NCBI GenBank assembly: GCA_027484315.1
Contig: JAIXTE010000017.1
Span: forward strand, 1 to 56,644
Direction: 5' to 3'
DNA: 56,644 bases
Source of the DNA: Burkholderiales bacterium
Lineage (GTDB): Bacteria; Pseudomonadota; Gammaproteobacteria; Burkholderiales; Burkholderiaceae_B
Shown in pieces: positions 1-8,663 of the stretch. Under the pieces are notes generated by a model. That model was given only the letters and a program-made list of their open reading frames with translations, was not told the DNA's origin and did not search any database. Both the position numbers and the translations under genes were made by a program. Position 1 is the first letter of the stretch; the number at the start of each line of letters is the position of its first letter.

Positions 1-615
1 GCCCGCTTCGGTGTCGTTGCTGGCCACAGGGAAACCTTCACCCAGACCGGCGGCGGTCAGGCGGCCACCGTCAATGCCCTTGCCTGTCAGAAAGCTTGTG
101 ACAGACTGGGCACGGCGAATCGACAAATCCTGGTTGTACTGGTCACTGCCCGTGCTGTCGGTATAACCAATTACGCACACAATGGTGTTGGGGTTGTCAC
201 GCAGGGTTGCTGCAATTTGATCCAGCGTGCCGGCGAACTGGGATTTGATGGCGGTCTTGTTGGTGTCAAACAGGGCTGCACCCGGTATGTCCAGCATCAC
301 AGAGCCGTCGCGCTGTTCACGCACGGCAATCTGGCTACCCACCAGGTAACCGAACAGGCCACCCAGAGCCGCACCGCGCACTGTGTTTTTGCCGTCAATC
401 TTGTTGCCCACCAGCGCGCCACCGATTGCGCCCACGGCTGTGCCAATTGCAGTCTTGGTGTTGTCCACTTTGCGCTCAGGTGCCATCGGGCAACCAGCCA
501 CTGCAACTGGGGAGCCTGCTGCTGGTTGGGAAGGGCCTTGTGGCTGCTGAATCACGTTGGCACAGCCTGCTGCAAACAAGGTGAGTGCGACGGCTGAAAG
601 TTTGAATGTGTTCAT
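1..615 (-). CDS. OmpA-family outer-membrane lipoprotein (C-terminus outside window)
   Basis: The gene starts at 615 and runs off the left edge, so the C-terminal end is missing. The first 18 residues are a lipoprotein signal ending FAAGC, with Cys18 as the likely lipidated residue. A small glycine-zipper segment follows (about residues 60-100, GAIGGALVG and GAALGGLFGYLVG), which in related proteins packs into the membrane. From about residue 120 there is an OmpA C-terminal domain with GYTDSTGSDQYN and LSxRRAxSV, the peptidoglycan-binding signature. The expected role is to tether the outer membrane to the cell wall. Family assignment is firm; the exact subfamily is open because the end is missing. 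Confidence 0.9.
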   Translation of the reverse strand, partial: MNTFKLSAVALTLFAAGCANVIQQPQGPSQPAAGSPVAVAGCPMAPERKVDNTKTAIGTAVGAIGGALVGNKIDGKNTVRGAALGGLFGYLVGSQIAVREQRDGSVMLDIPGAALFDTNKTAIKSQFAGTLDQIAATLRDNPNTIVCVIGYTDSTGSDQYNQDLSIRRAQSVTSFLTGKGIDGGRLTAAGLGEGFPVASNDTEAG

Positions 616-720
616 GGTGTGTCCTTGAGTATTGTTTTAAGGCGAAATTTCTCTGCCTGATTGTAACGCCTCAATTCTTTTCAGGTTGACTATAAAAAAT
701 TCATGGCGCTACACTGCCAC

Positions 721-1131
721 ATGCTTAAATCCCTCACGATACTTCTTGCTTTTCAGGCACTAGGCGAGTTGCTTTCATTTGCAGCTTTTCCTTCCATTCC
801 AGGGCCGGTGCTCGGCCTCGTGTCGCTGCTGACCTATTTTTTCATTCGAGGTGGTGTTCCTGCGGACATTCACGCTACAGCGAATGTGTTTACGGCCAAT
901 CTCGGTTTGCTGTTTGTTCCTGCTGCGGTAGGTGTGGTGGTGTTTTGGCCTGTACTGGCCGAGTTCGGCTTGATCATTTTGCTGACCCTGCTGGTGAGCG
1001 TGGTGGTCACACTGGTGGGGACGGCTTTTGTCCTTGATCGCCTGGCTGCGCGTTTCATGCCGGGTGAAGTCAGCGAGGCTGGGGCGGGAAATGTGTCCGG
1101 GCAGGCCACTGAGGTTACCGGCAATGACTGA
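721..1131 (+). CDS. LrgA/CidA-like holin-family membrane protein
   Basis: A 136-residue protein of about four hydrophobic helices, starting MLKSLTILLAFQALGE and carrying the PSIPGPVLGL segment typical of the CidA/LrgA family. These small membrane proteins pair with an LrgB-type partner and are implicated in murein hydrolase control or in export of small organic acids such as pyruvate. An ATG at 703 would add six residues; 721 was chosen because family members begin with this helix, although neither start has a clear ribosome-binding site. The stop overlaps the start of the next gene by 8 bases, implying translational coupling. Confidence 0.85.
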   Translation: MLKSLTILLAFQALGELLSFAAFPSIPGPVLGLVSLLTYFFIRGGVPADIHATANVFTANLGLLFVPAAVGVVVFWPVLAEFGLIILLTLLVSVVVTLVGTAFVLDRLAARFMPGEVSEAGAGNVSGQATEVTGND

Positions 1132-1873
1132 TTCCACAAGTCGCCTGGCCGATCTTCCCGAGATTTGGGTGTACCTCAGTGGTAACCCCCTCAGTGCACT
1201 ATTCCTGACCTTGCTGGCGTATCAAATCGGCTTGTGGTGTTACAAAAAAAGCGGCCAACATCCTTTCACCAACCCTGTGCTTATTGCGGTGTTGCTGCTG
1301 GCTGCATTTTTGCAAATCACCGGCTTAAGTTACGCACAATATTTCGAAGGCGCGCAGTTTGTGCATTTCCTGTTGGGTACTGCGACTGTGTCACTGGCGG
1401 TGCCCATTTATCAAGGCTTGACGGCGGTGAAAGGGCAAACCCTGCGCACACTGGTGTTGCTGTCTGTGGCCTTGCTGGTGGGTGGAGGCCTGTCGATAGC
1501 CAGCGCTTTGGGTGCTGCACATTTGTTGGGCGCAAACATCGACATTGTTCACAGCCTGTGGGCCAAGTCGGTGACCGCACCCATTGCCATGGGGGTGAGT
1601 GAACGCATTGGCGCCTCACCCACCCTGACAGCACTGTTTGCCATCGTCACGGGCATTTTGGGAGCGGCAGTGGGCAGTTGGTTGTTCAATGCAATGGGTA
1701 TGAAGCGCTGGTGGGTGCGTGGTTTCACCATGGGGCTTGCAGCGCATGGCATTGGCACGGCCCGGGCGTTTTCGGTGCACCCTGAGGCAGGGCGGTATGC
1801 CAGCCTGGGGATGGGTTTGCATGGTGTTTTTGGGGCGCTGTTGATACCGTGGATCTTCGGGTTCTTTGGCTAG
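1124..1873 (+). CDS. lrgB: LrgB-family membrane protein
   Basis: A 249-residue polytopic membrane protein of the LrgB/CidB family. It shows the expected order: FLTLLAYQIG near the N-terminus, then NPVLIAVLLLAAFLQ, LGTATVSLAVPIY, SVTAPIAMGVSE, and a C-terminal segment with GLAAHGIGTARAF. The ATG at 1124 lies inside the end of the upstream LrgA-like gene (overlap ATGACTGA). An earlier in-frame ATG at 1028 would add 32 residues unlike the family, so it was rejected. LrgA and LrgB are expected to work together in the inner membrane, affecting autolysis or metabolite export. Confidence 0.9.
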   Translation: MTDSTSRLADLPEIWVYLSGNPLSALFLTLLAYQIGLWCYKKSGQHPFTNPVLIAVLLLAAFLQITGLSYAQYFEGAQFVHFLLGTATVSLAVPIYQGLTAVKGQTLRTLVLLSVALLVGGGLSIASALGAAHLLGANIDIVHSLWAKSVTAPIAMGVSERIGASPTLTALFAIVTGILGAAVGSWLFNAMGMKRWWVRGFTMGLAAHGIGTARAFSVHPEAGRYASLGMGLHGVFGALLIPWIFGFFG

Positions 1874-1890
1874 CAACATGTGTGTTGCAG

Positions 1891-2087
1891 GAGATGATTC
1901 CGGTGCTAGCTGCAAGGTGTGCGTGGAAATCTGAATTTCCGGTGGCCTGCACTTGCTTTACCTGAAGCCGACTCGCCAAAAAAGACGGGCTCGTGCGGCT
2001 TCTCACCTGCGGTGACCGGTTTCGCAAGAGCGGCACCGGCAGATTTCCTTGAATCGCACACCTTGCAGCTAACACCGGAATCATTCT
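1891..2087. repeat. Long imperfect palindrome 1 (about 200 bp)
   Basis: Bases 1894-1923 and 2054-2084 are inverted copies with one mismatch over 30 positions. The symmetry continues inward (AAATCTG near 1927 against CAGATTT near 2039, CCGGTG against CACCGG) down to an apical GAAGCCG/CGGCTTC pair at 1964-1970 and 1996-2002. As RNA or single-stranded DNA it would fold into one long hairpin. No convincing coding frame covers it. It could be a MITE-like or REP-like element or a structured transcript; nothing here decides which. Confidence 0.75.
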
Positions 2088-2189
2088 GAACACGCCAGTT
2101 GCTGGCGTGGGCTGTGAAGTGTGCTCCCGCGGCTGTTGTGTGATTGGCCGTTGTGTGAGAGTGCTGGAGCAACTGTAGTGTGTTCCACG

Positions 2190-2383
2190 ATTGAGGAGTG
2201 GGTTGTTGCAGTGCCCGGCACTTTCAAGAAAACCGCCCCGTTTCAGTTCAGTGTGTGTGGTCGCCCACAGGGCGGCAGCGCACCCCGACCATCTGTTTTG
2301 TCGGGGTGCGCTGAGCACGCATTGAGCTGAACAAGGGATTCGGCGGTTTTCTGTGCCGGTCACTGCAGCACCCACCGCTCAAT
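2190..2383. repeat. Long imperfect palindrome 2 (about 190 bp)
   Basis: ATTGAG at 2190 mirrors CTCAAT ending at 2383. The symmetry proceeds inward through GTGGGT, GCAGTG, CCGGCAC and GAAAACCGCC with their complements, and ends in a perfect 14-bp stem (2276-2289 with 2300-2313) around a 10-base loop. Its sequence is not obviously related to palindrome 1, about 100 bp to its left. The bases between the two elements (2088-2189) show nothing recognisable. Together they fill most of the gap between lrgB and the small ORF ahead of the MFS gene. Confidence 0.75.
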
Positions 2384-2393
2384 AAAACACAAT

Positions 2394-2507
2394 CTAAAAA
2401 CAAGCCGCCCACGCCGCCACATACACCGCCCGCATGTCCGGGCTTGCATACCCCAGCATCACGAGAAAAGCGACCACCACCAGCGCCACCTTGCCCCACC
2501 GGGGCAT
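2394..2507 (-). CDS. Possible 37-residue membrane peptide
   Basis: A short frame directly downstream of the MFS gene on the same strand, starting 17 bases after its stop. It encodes a basic MPRWGK start, one hydrophobic stretch (VALVVVAFLVMLGYA) and a short tail. This is the layout of a single-pass small membrane protein. There is no clear ribosome-binding site, so translation would rely on coupling to the MFS gene. The family is not recognised, and it may be a chance frame. Confidence 0.3.
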   Translation of the reverse strand: MPRWGKVALVVVAFLVMLGYASPDMRAVYVAAWAACF

Positions 2508-2523
2508 CAGGCGATCATTGTTT

Positions 2524-3774
2524 TCACGCGGGCTGGCTGGCTGGTCCATTGGCTTCTGCACTTTTTTCTTGAATGGGCCAGTTTACCGCAGCGGCGATCA
2601 CGCTCAAGGCCACGCAAATCCACCACACCACCTGGTAGCTGCCCGTGGCATCAAACAGCAAGCCGCCAAGCCAGCCACCCACGAAAGCGCCTATTTGATG
2701 GAACATGAACACAAGCCCACCCAGCATGGACAGGTTTTTCACGCCGAACATGGCTGACACCGTGCCGGTGGTCAGTGGCACGGTGGACAACCAAAGCACA
2801 CCCATGCCGGCGGCGAACAGGTACACGCTCCAAGTGCTCAAGGGGGCCAGTACAAACGCGACAATCAGCAGCCCTCTCAATCCGTAAATGCCGCTGAGCA
2901 GCATGGGCTTTCTGATGCGTCCACCCCAAAGCCCCGCGAGGTAGCTGCCCAGAATATTGAAAAGTCCGATTAGCGCCAGGGCTGTGCTGCCTGCGCTGGC
3001 AGGAATGCCGCTGTCCTGAAGATAACTGGGAAGGTGCACACTGATGAACAGGATTTGGAAGCCACACACGAAGTAGCCCAGGCTCAGCATCAGGAAGGCC
3101 TTGTGACGCATGGCTTGCGCCAGCGAAGCCCACATGCCTTGTTCTTTTTCTGGCGCTGTAGCAGAAGGTTCTGGTGCAGCCTGTGTGGATTTGGATTTCC
3201 TTTCAAACAATGGCCACGCCAGCAATAAAATCAGCAATGCGAAACAGGCCAGCACGGTTAACGCAGATGACCAGCCAAGCTGGTTGATCAAGAACAGTCC
3301 ACCGGGCAAAAAGGCGAACTGTCCTAAGGATCCAAGCGCCATCGAGATGCCCATGGCCATGCTTCTTTTTTCAGGGGGCATGGCCCGGCTGACTGCGCCA
3401 AATACTACGGGAAAGGTGGTCCCACTCAAACCCAGGCCGATCAGAATTCCTGCGCTGAAGGTCAGCAAGCCCGGGCTTTCAACCGTCGCCATCAGGAACA
3501 GGCCCAGAGCGTACAAGGCACCCCCCAGAAGCATGGTGATGGCAGAGCCCAGGCGGTCTGCCATTCGTCCCACAAACGGCTGTGCCAAACCCCACACCAG
3601 GTTTTGCATGGCAATCGAAAACGCAAACACTTCGCGTCCCCATTCATTGCTCAAACTCATGGGCTGAAGGAACAGGCCAAATGAATGGCGTATGCCCAGT
3701 GAAATGGTCATGATGAACGCCCCGCACCACAACACGGTAAGGGGAGAAACTGCTTTGGTCGAATTCAGGTTCAT
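2524..3774 (-). CDS. MFS transporter
   Basis: A 416-residue major facilitator with about twelve membrane segments. The N-terminal half has the SLGIRHSFGLFLQP segment and the loop 2-3 signature as GRMADRLGS, a version of the MFS GxxxDRxGR motif. A charged cytoplasmic loop (about residues 195-220, Lys/Glu/Pro rich) separates the two six-helix halves. It resembles transporters grouped near the oxalate/formate and monocarboxylate branch, but the substrate cannot be read from sequence. It lies 12 bases downstream of the exported DsrE-like gene on the same strand, so the two are probably one transcript. Confidence 0.88.
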   Translation of the reverse strand: MNLNSTKAVSPLTVLWCGAFIMTISLGIRHSFGLFLQPMSLSNEWGREVFAFSIAMQNLVWGLAQPFVGRMADRLGSAITMLLGGALYALGLFLMATVESPGLLTFSAGILIGLGLSGTTFPVVFGAVSRAMPPEKRSMAMGISMALGSLGQFAFLPGGLFLINQLGWSSALTVLACFALLILLLAWPLFERKSKSTQAAPEPSATAPEKEQGMWASLAQAMRHKAFLMLSLGYFVCGFQILFISVHLPSYLQDSGIPASAGSTALALIGLFNILGSYLAGLWGGRIRKPMLLSGIYGLRGLLIVAFVLAPLSTWSVYLFAAGMGVLWLSTVPLTTGTVSAMFGVKNLSMLGGLVFMFHQIGAFVGGWLGGLLFDATGSYQVVWWICVALSVIAAAVNWPIQEKSAEANGPASQPA

Positions 3775-3786
3775 GGTGTGTGGAAA

Positions 3787-4257
3787 TCAGGGTTTGATGT
3801 ATGCAAAGCCTTGTTGATTTTGCAGTTCGGTGACGCGCACCACACCTGAAGGCGTGAAAGTGGCATCGAGTACGAACTGGTCAGTGGTCAGTTTTCTGTT
3901 TTGCAAGGTGATCTCGCAAATTTCAAAAGCCACGCCACGCGCAGCTAGTGCGCTGACCAGCGGGGCGTACAGCGTGCCTGTTTCCGCATGTTTGGCCCCT
4001 TCCATCAGGAAGTCTACCCCGTTGGCGTGGGTGACCACCACGATGCTGGTTTTCGGCGCCACATCCAGGTGGTTGCGCATGTTACGCAAGGCTTTCAAGG
4101 GCTGGTCTGCCGAATCGATGTGATACACCACCTTGGACGTGATGTCCTGGGTCTGCATGCGAGTGACAGGCATTGCCGTTTGGGCGAATGTGGTGCCTGC
4201 GAAAGACAGCCCGATCCAGCAAGCAAATGCGGATTTTCTGATCCAATTTAATGCCAT
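3787..4257 (-). CDS. Exported DsrE/DsrF-like protein
   Basis: A 156-residue protein with a Sec signal peptide ending near TTFAQ (about residue 26), followed by a compact alpha/beta domain. KVVYHIDSADQPLKALRNMRNHL, IVVVTHANGVDFL and VSALAARGVAFEICEITL follow the strand-helix order of the DsrE fold. One Cys sits where DsrE-like proteins often carry a sulfur-relay cysteine. Periplasmic DsrE-like proteins are common beside sulfur-metabolism genes, but no such genes lie here. Its specific role is unknown. The 127-bp gap upstream separates it from the divergent secretin gene and should hold both promoters. Confidence 0.75.
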   Translation of the reverse strand: MALNWIRKSAFACWIGLSFAGTTFAQTAMPVTRMQTQDITSKVVYHIDSADQPLKALRNMRNHLDVAPKTSIVVVTHANGVDFLMEGAKHAETGTLYAPLVSALAARGVAFEICEITLQNRKLTTDQFVLDATFTPSGVVRVTELQNQQGFAYIKP

Positions 4258-4384
4258 GAAATTCTCCTTGAATTCCGGTTAACCCTTTGCATCCCGCGGA
4301 AAGGTGGTGTGGTTGAGGTGACTCCTTAGAGGGATGTTTAACCCACGCTGCGTCTGGATACTCAATCGTACTGATTAGTAAAGG

Positions 4385-6073
4385 ATGAGCAAAAGGATGA
4401 AACCCGACACCGCATTAAACACCGTATTCACGGTGAGCAAAATTGGTGTTTACGTGGCTGTTGCCCTGGGCGCAGTCGCATGCTCGTCATTGAGGCCTTT
4501 CGGTCAGGAAGATGAGTTTCGCGCCAAATTGAAGGCCCCCGAAATAACGGGTGCCAATCAGGCTGCACCACAGGTCACTTTGCCGATTGAACGTTTGCCG
4601 TCTGACACGTTCTGGGTTCGCCCCCAGATATCGGAAGGTGAACTGCCCAACCGAATGGTAGAGAACCTGTCGGTGACCGAACGCGGCCTGTTCGATGTGT
4701 TGCAGCTGATTTTTGCAAGCACGAACATGCCACTGAGTTTTGAGGGTGGGGCGGATGCAGCGTCCCGGTATGGTGTGGTTACGCTGAACAACCTGAGTGG
4801 CAGTTTGCCGCAGGTGATGAACAAGCTCGGCGAGATCATGGGATTTTTCTGGACAGTGACCGAGTCAGGTGTATTGAGGATCATGCCTGAACAGCAGTTT
4901 GTGGTGACCATGCCTCCTGTGCTGAATGAGGACAGCATGGCGGGCATTACCAACACCATGCAATACCTGGGCGCGCGTGACGTTTACCTGGATCGCATCA
5001 ACCGGTCCTTGGTGTTTCGCGCCAATCGCCGTGCGCTCAGCGACATTCAGAACTACCTGGAGCGCGCGCGCGCCACGCGTTCATTGATTGTGTATGACAT
5101 GAACGTGTTGCAGGTTGATTTGAATGACACCAGCAACATGGGCGTGCGGTGGGAGTTGTACAAGGCTGGGGGTGGTATCAACACCGCACCCGATTCCGGC
5201 ATTGTGGGTGCAGCCAGCACGGCAGACCGGGTCACGCAAATGACGCGAACTGCGTCGGGTATTGAAACCCTGATTTTTGGTGAAAATTTTTCCACCAATT
5301 TTCTGATTGATTTTTTGAAATCCCAAGGCGATGTCAAAACACTCAGCCAGCCAAAAATTGGTTTGATGAATGGCACCAACGGCAACATTCGTGTGGGGCA
5401 GTCCACCACCTTTGTGTCGCGCGTGGGGTCGCAGATTGTCAACGGGGTTGCGCAGTCTACCGCCGACACGCAGAACCTGCGTACAGGCCTTGAAGTGTCG
5501 CTCACCGGCGAGGCACACGATTCAACCATCTATACCCGTATCAATATTTCAATCACAGAACTGTTGGCGCTCAAGCGCTTCACTGCGCTGGGCGTGGACT
5601 TGAACTTGCCCGAAGTGGCAGACAGAGAGTTAAAAACACAGGTGCGTTGTCGCCCTGGCGACACGATCTTGCTGGGGGGCATTACCGTGTCAAGGGCGCA
5701 AGACGATTTTCAAAGCGGACTGGGTACCCGAAGCCGCACGGAAAGCACCAAGCAAACCGAGCTGGTCGTGACCATTCGACCCCGTCTTCTGACGTTTGGC
5801 GAAGTGGCCCGGCTTGACCAACCCGCGGCGCAGGCACCGGCTCCCTCTACGGGGCCGAGTTCAGTCAGCAATGAACCCGTGGCCACACCGCCCATCAAGC
5901 GGCGCATTGAGCCTCAAACAACGATCCCCGTTGAACCGGTTGCGTTGCGCGAGCCTGCAAGTCTGGCTGCTGAAAAACCTGCTAGCCAGCGGCTGCTAAA
6001 GCTTTCCACCAGCCTGGGTTCTCTGCCTGCACCGATCCAAATGATTTCCAAACTGATTCCCCATCAGGAGTAG
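4385..6073 (+). CDS. pilN: PilN-type lipoprotein secretin of a type IVb pilus-like system
   Basis: A 562-residue outer-membrane secretin. The N-terminus is a lipoprotein signal ending GAVACSS. A short N-domain follows (about residues 85-160, SVTERGLFDVLQLIFASTN), and the secretin pore domain spans about residues 300-470 with LKSQGDVKTLSQPKIG, RVGQSTTF, RCRPGDTILLGG and TELVVTIRPRLL. A Pro-rich tail of about 90 residues ends the protein. Length, lipobox and layout match PilN of the R64 thin-pilus family. ATG 4385 and ATG 4397 are both possible; AAAGG abuts the first, so the second may be real. It is the first gene of a ten-gene operon. Confidence 0.88.
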   Translation: MSKRMKPDTALNTVFTVSKIGVYVAVALGAVACSSLRPFGQEDEFRAKLKAPEITGANQAAPQVTLPIERLPSDTFWVRPQISEGELPNRMVENLSVTERGLFDVLQLIFASTNMPLSFEGGADAASRYGVVTLNNLSGSLPQVMNKLGEIMGFFWTVTESGVLRIMPEQQFVVTMPPVLNEDSMAGITNTMQYLGARDVYLDRINRSLVFRANRRALSDIQNYLERARATRSLIVYDMNVLQVDLNDTSNMGVRWELYKAGGGINTAPDSGIVGAASTADRVTQMTRTASGIETLIFGENFSTNFLIDFLKSQGDVKTLSQPKIGLMNGTNGNIRVGQSTTFVSRVGSQIVNGVAQSTADTQNLRTGLEVSLTGEAHDSTIYTRINISITELLALKRFTALGVDLNLPEVADRELKTQVRCRPGDTILLGGITVSRAQDDFQSGLGTRSRTESTKQTELVVTIRPRLLTFGEVARLDQPAAQAPAPSTGPSSVSNEPVATPPIKRRIEPQTTIPVEPVALREPASLAAEKPASQRLLKLSTSLGSLPAPIQMISKLIPHQE

Positions 6074-6079
6074 CACGCC

Positions 6080-6946
6080 ATGCAGCCCATGTTCAAACTG
6101 GTTCGCGTATCTCTTCTTGCTTTGACTCTTACAGGCTGGAGTGCTGCTGCATTGTGCCAACAAACCATTGCCAACCCGCTGATTCGTCCGGCCCTGCTGC
6201 CAGGCAATACAACACCAGCCACGACAGCACCGAATGGCGATGCAGGCCGCGAAACGGGCCGTGCTGCGGATGGTGCAGCACCCGGTGCCACGGATTCTGC
6301 TGAACTGCGCAGGCAGGCCGAGCGCAGAATCACCCAGGAAGACCTGAACATTCGGCAGCAGACCTTGAATTCACCTGTGTTGCCTTTACCGCTTCAGGCC
6401 CTGTTCGCCAACATGCAGGTCACCGCCTATTTTCAAGGCGCAATTGTGATGCGCAAAGTGGACAATGATTTTTCAAGCCCGCAATTTACACCTGCTGCCC
6501 AGGCCCAACCCGCCAATAATCGGGGCGAGACGCAGGCCCCTGCAGCAAGTGTTGCGCGTGCAATTTCGCGATCTTCCGGTGTACTTCGCTTGCGTGTTGG
6601 CCGCACTGAAAACATTAGCGGATATTCACTGCGTGCCCAGGTCAACGGGCAAGACATCACGGTGGACTGGTTGAGCGATCGGGGCACTTGGGTGAATGTG
6701 TTTTTTGGTTCACTGGAATCGAGCACTGGTGGCTTGCCGCAAGTGCCCACTGAGTCGCAACTTCAGAAGGTGGAGACCGACAAGTTTGATTACCTGGTGC
6801 CGGCATTGAAAACCCAGACCTTTTCGCCTTCGGGCACCTTGAGTGGGCAACAGGGTGGCAATGGTGGGTTCGGGTCCGGCTTTGGTGGCGGCGGTGGAAA
6901 CCAGGGCTTTAACCAACCTGGTTTTGGTACTGGCTTTCCCAACTGA
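6080..6946 (+). CDS. Periplasmic Gly-rich protein of the pilus operon, unknown family
   Basis: A 288-residue protein with a signal peptide (hydrophobic residues 7-25, cleavage near ALCQQ) and a Pro/Ala/Thr-rich low-complexity linker. The middle domain (about residues 120-255) contains VLRLRVGR, GYSLRAQVNGQDITVDWL and GTWVNVFFGSLES. The C-terminal tail is almost entirely Gly, Asn, Gln and Phe. The start at 6080 has AGGAG nine bases upstream. It sits between secretin and ATPase genes, where R64-like systems encode periplasmic assembly factors, so an accessory role at the secretin is inferred. I do not recognise the family. Confidence 0.8.
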   Translation: MQPMFKLVRVSLLALTLTGWSAAALCQQTIANPLIRPALLPGNTTPATTAPNGDAGRETGRAADGAAPGATDSAELRRQAERRITQEDLNIRQQTLNSPVLPLPLQALFANMQVTAYFQGAIVMRKVDNDFSSPQFTPAAQAQPANNRGETQAPAASVARAISRSSGVLRLRVGRTENISGYSLRAQVNGQDITVDWLSDRGTWVNVFFGSLESSTGGLPQVPTESQLQKVETDKFDYLVPALKTQTFSPSGTLSGQQGGNGGFGSGFGGGGGNQGFNQPGFGTGFPN

Positions 6947-6960
6947 CAGGCAGGCAATTC

Positions 6961-8661
6961 ATGAAATCACTTGAAGCCGATTTGATGCACGCCGGGCTGG
7001 ACGACCACCAGCTCAATTTGCTGCGTCAACAACACACCCACCTGCGCGGTGAAGGGCGTGCTGCAGAGTTGGGAAGCCTGGCACTTAGGTCCCGGTTCAT
7101 CAACCTGGACGACCTGGTCGACAAAGCGTCTCAGGATGATTCTAATGTCATCGGTGATCACTTCACTTTGCAGACCATTCTTCCGCTGGAGTTCTGTCGC
7201 CGTTTTGTGTGTGTACCCACCGAATTCTCCAAAGGGGTGCTGACCTTGCGGTGTGCACAGCCCCTAAAACCTGCGCAACGCGAACGCATTCATCAAATTT
7301 TGCGGGCTCCTGTTTCAGCTTTGAAGTTTGTGCCCTCCAGCCGGCAGGAAGTGTATGACCTTCTGTTGCGCATCGAGCAGTCTGGTTCTGTCAATGGTTT
7401 GATTACTGTGTTGAAACAGGAGGGGCTGGAAGCGGGGCGCTTACGCAGCCTGGTGTACGCCGTGCTCAAAGAAGCCTTGTCCCTGCGTGCCAGTGATATA
7501 CACCTTAGCCGCAAAGCCGACCCCGACGCCTGGATCGCCTACCGTGTGGATTCGGTGATGCGTCAAACCCACCTGCTGCCTGAATTGCTGATGCAGTCGC
7601 TCGTAGCGCGGATCAAGATTGAAGCCGGCATGGACGCCTCTAACAGCCGCACAGCACAAGACGGCCGCTTGACTGTGGAACACGAAGATCGCATTGTTGA
7701 TTTCCGAATTTCAACGCAACCGCTGGTGGATGGTGAATCGGTGGTGTTGCGTGCGCTGGATGCGTCGCTGCTGCCCAGTCTGGGTGCGCTGTTTCCGGGG
7801 CAGCCCAAAATGACCGAGCTGATCCGAAGTATTACCAACCAAACGGGGAAAACCGGCGGGCTGGTGTTTATCTCCGGTGCCACCGGTTCCGGGAAAAGCA
7901 CCACGCAATACACCGTGGCTTGCGGGTTTCGCCGCGACGCCATGAATGTGATCACCGTTGAAGACCCGGTTGAATACATTTTGCCGTTTGCCAAGCAGAT
8001 TCAATTGCAGGCCCTGGTCAAACAAAAAGCCATTGAACTGGAGCGATCCATTCTGCGGCAAGACCCCGACATTCTGATTTTTGGCGAAATTCGGGATGCT
8101 GATTCCGCAAGGGCTGCGCTGGCTTTTGCAGAAAGCGGACACTTGGTAATCTCCACCATTCACGCCAACAGCGTGCTGCAGGTCAGTGAGCGCTTTCTGT
8201 CCATGATCGACCCAGCGCACCGGGCTGATTCCGAATTTTTGTTGGCGCATTTCCTGCGTGTGGTCATTCACCAGCGCCTCGTTCGCAGGCTGTGTGCTTG
8301 TGCCAAACCCATGTCCCCCAAAGCACTTGAAAATGCCCAGTCGCAGGCATTGCGCCTGGCTGGTGGGCTGGTTCAGCCGCGTGCTGGGGCCAGGCAAATC
8401 GTGGGCTGTACACGCTGCGCAGGGCTGGGTTATTCCGGGCGCGTGGCCGCCCATGAAACCATGCATGTCCCGCCCGACGAAGCCATGCGCGGTCGATTTG
8501 TGCGCGCATTCAAAAGCCACAACCTCGAACTTCCGATCGACCTGAATCCCGAGAATGGCGTGGTGTACACCAGCCGCCTGCAAACCCTGCAGACCTTGAT
8601 GGACTTGGGGCTGGTGGACTGGCCCAGTGTGATGCAGCTGCTTGGTGTGGCGGGGGATTAA
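6961..8661 (+). CDS. GspE/PilB-type assembly ATPase
   Basis: A 566-residue secretion ATPase that powers fibre assembly at the cytoplasmic face. The Walker A motif is GATGSGKST (residues 306-314). The Walker B region is DPDILIFGEIRD (368-379), preceded by an Asp box with ITVEDPVEY and followed by a His box (SGHLVISTIHAN). A late LCAC...GCTRC pattern gives four cysteines like the zinc-binding knot of GspE proteins. Position after the secretin and before the GspF-like gene matches PilQ of R64 pili. No second, PilT-like retraction ATPase is present nearby. Confidence 0.93.
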   Translation: MKSLEADLMHAGLDDHQLNLLRQQHTHLRGEGRAAELGSLALRSRFINLDDLVDKASQDDSNVIGDHFTLQTILPLEFCRRFVCVPTEFSKGVLTLRCAQPLKPAQRERIHQILRAPVSALKFVPSSRQEVYDLLLRIEQSGSVNGLITVLKQEGLEAGRLRSLVYAVLKEALSLRASDIHLSRKADPDAWIAYRVDSVMRQTHLLPELLMQSLVARIKIEAGMDASNSRTAQDGRLTVEHEDRIVDFRISTQPLVDGESVVLRALDASLLPSLGALFPGQPKMTELIRSITNQTGKTGGLVFISGATGSGKSTTQYTVACGFRRDAMNVITVEDPVEYILPFAKQIQLQALVKQKAIELERSILRQDPDILIFGEIRDADSARAALAFAESGHLVISTIHANSVLQVSERFLSMIDPAHRADSEFLLAHFLRVVIHQRLVRRLCACAKPMSPKALENAQSQALRLAGGLVQPRAGARQIVGCTRCAGLGYSGRVAAHETMHVPPDEAMRGRFVRAFKSHNLELPIDLNPENGVVYTSRLQTLQTLMDLGLVDWPSVMQLLGVAGD

Positions 8662-8663
8662 GC

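Noticed and set aside
217..597. 126-codon plus-strand frame over the OmpA-family gene
   Set aside because: The minus strand encodes a clear lipoprotein with an OmpA domain; the plus frame is its antisense shadow, rich in Cys, His and Ala.
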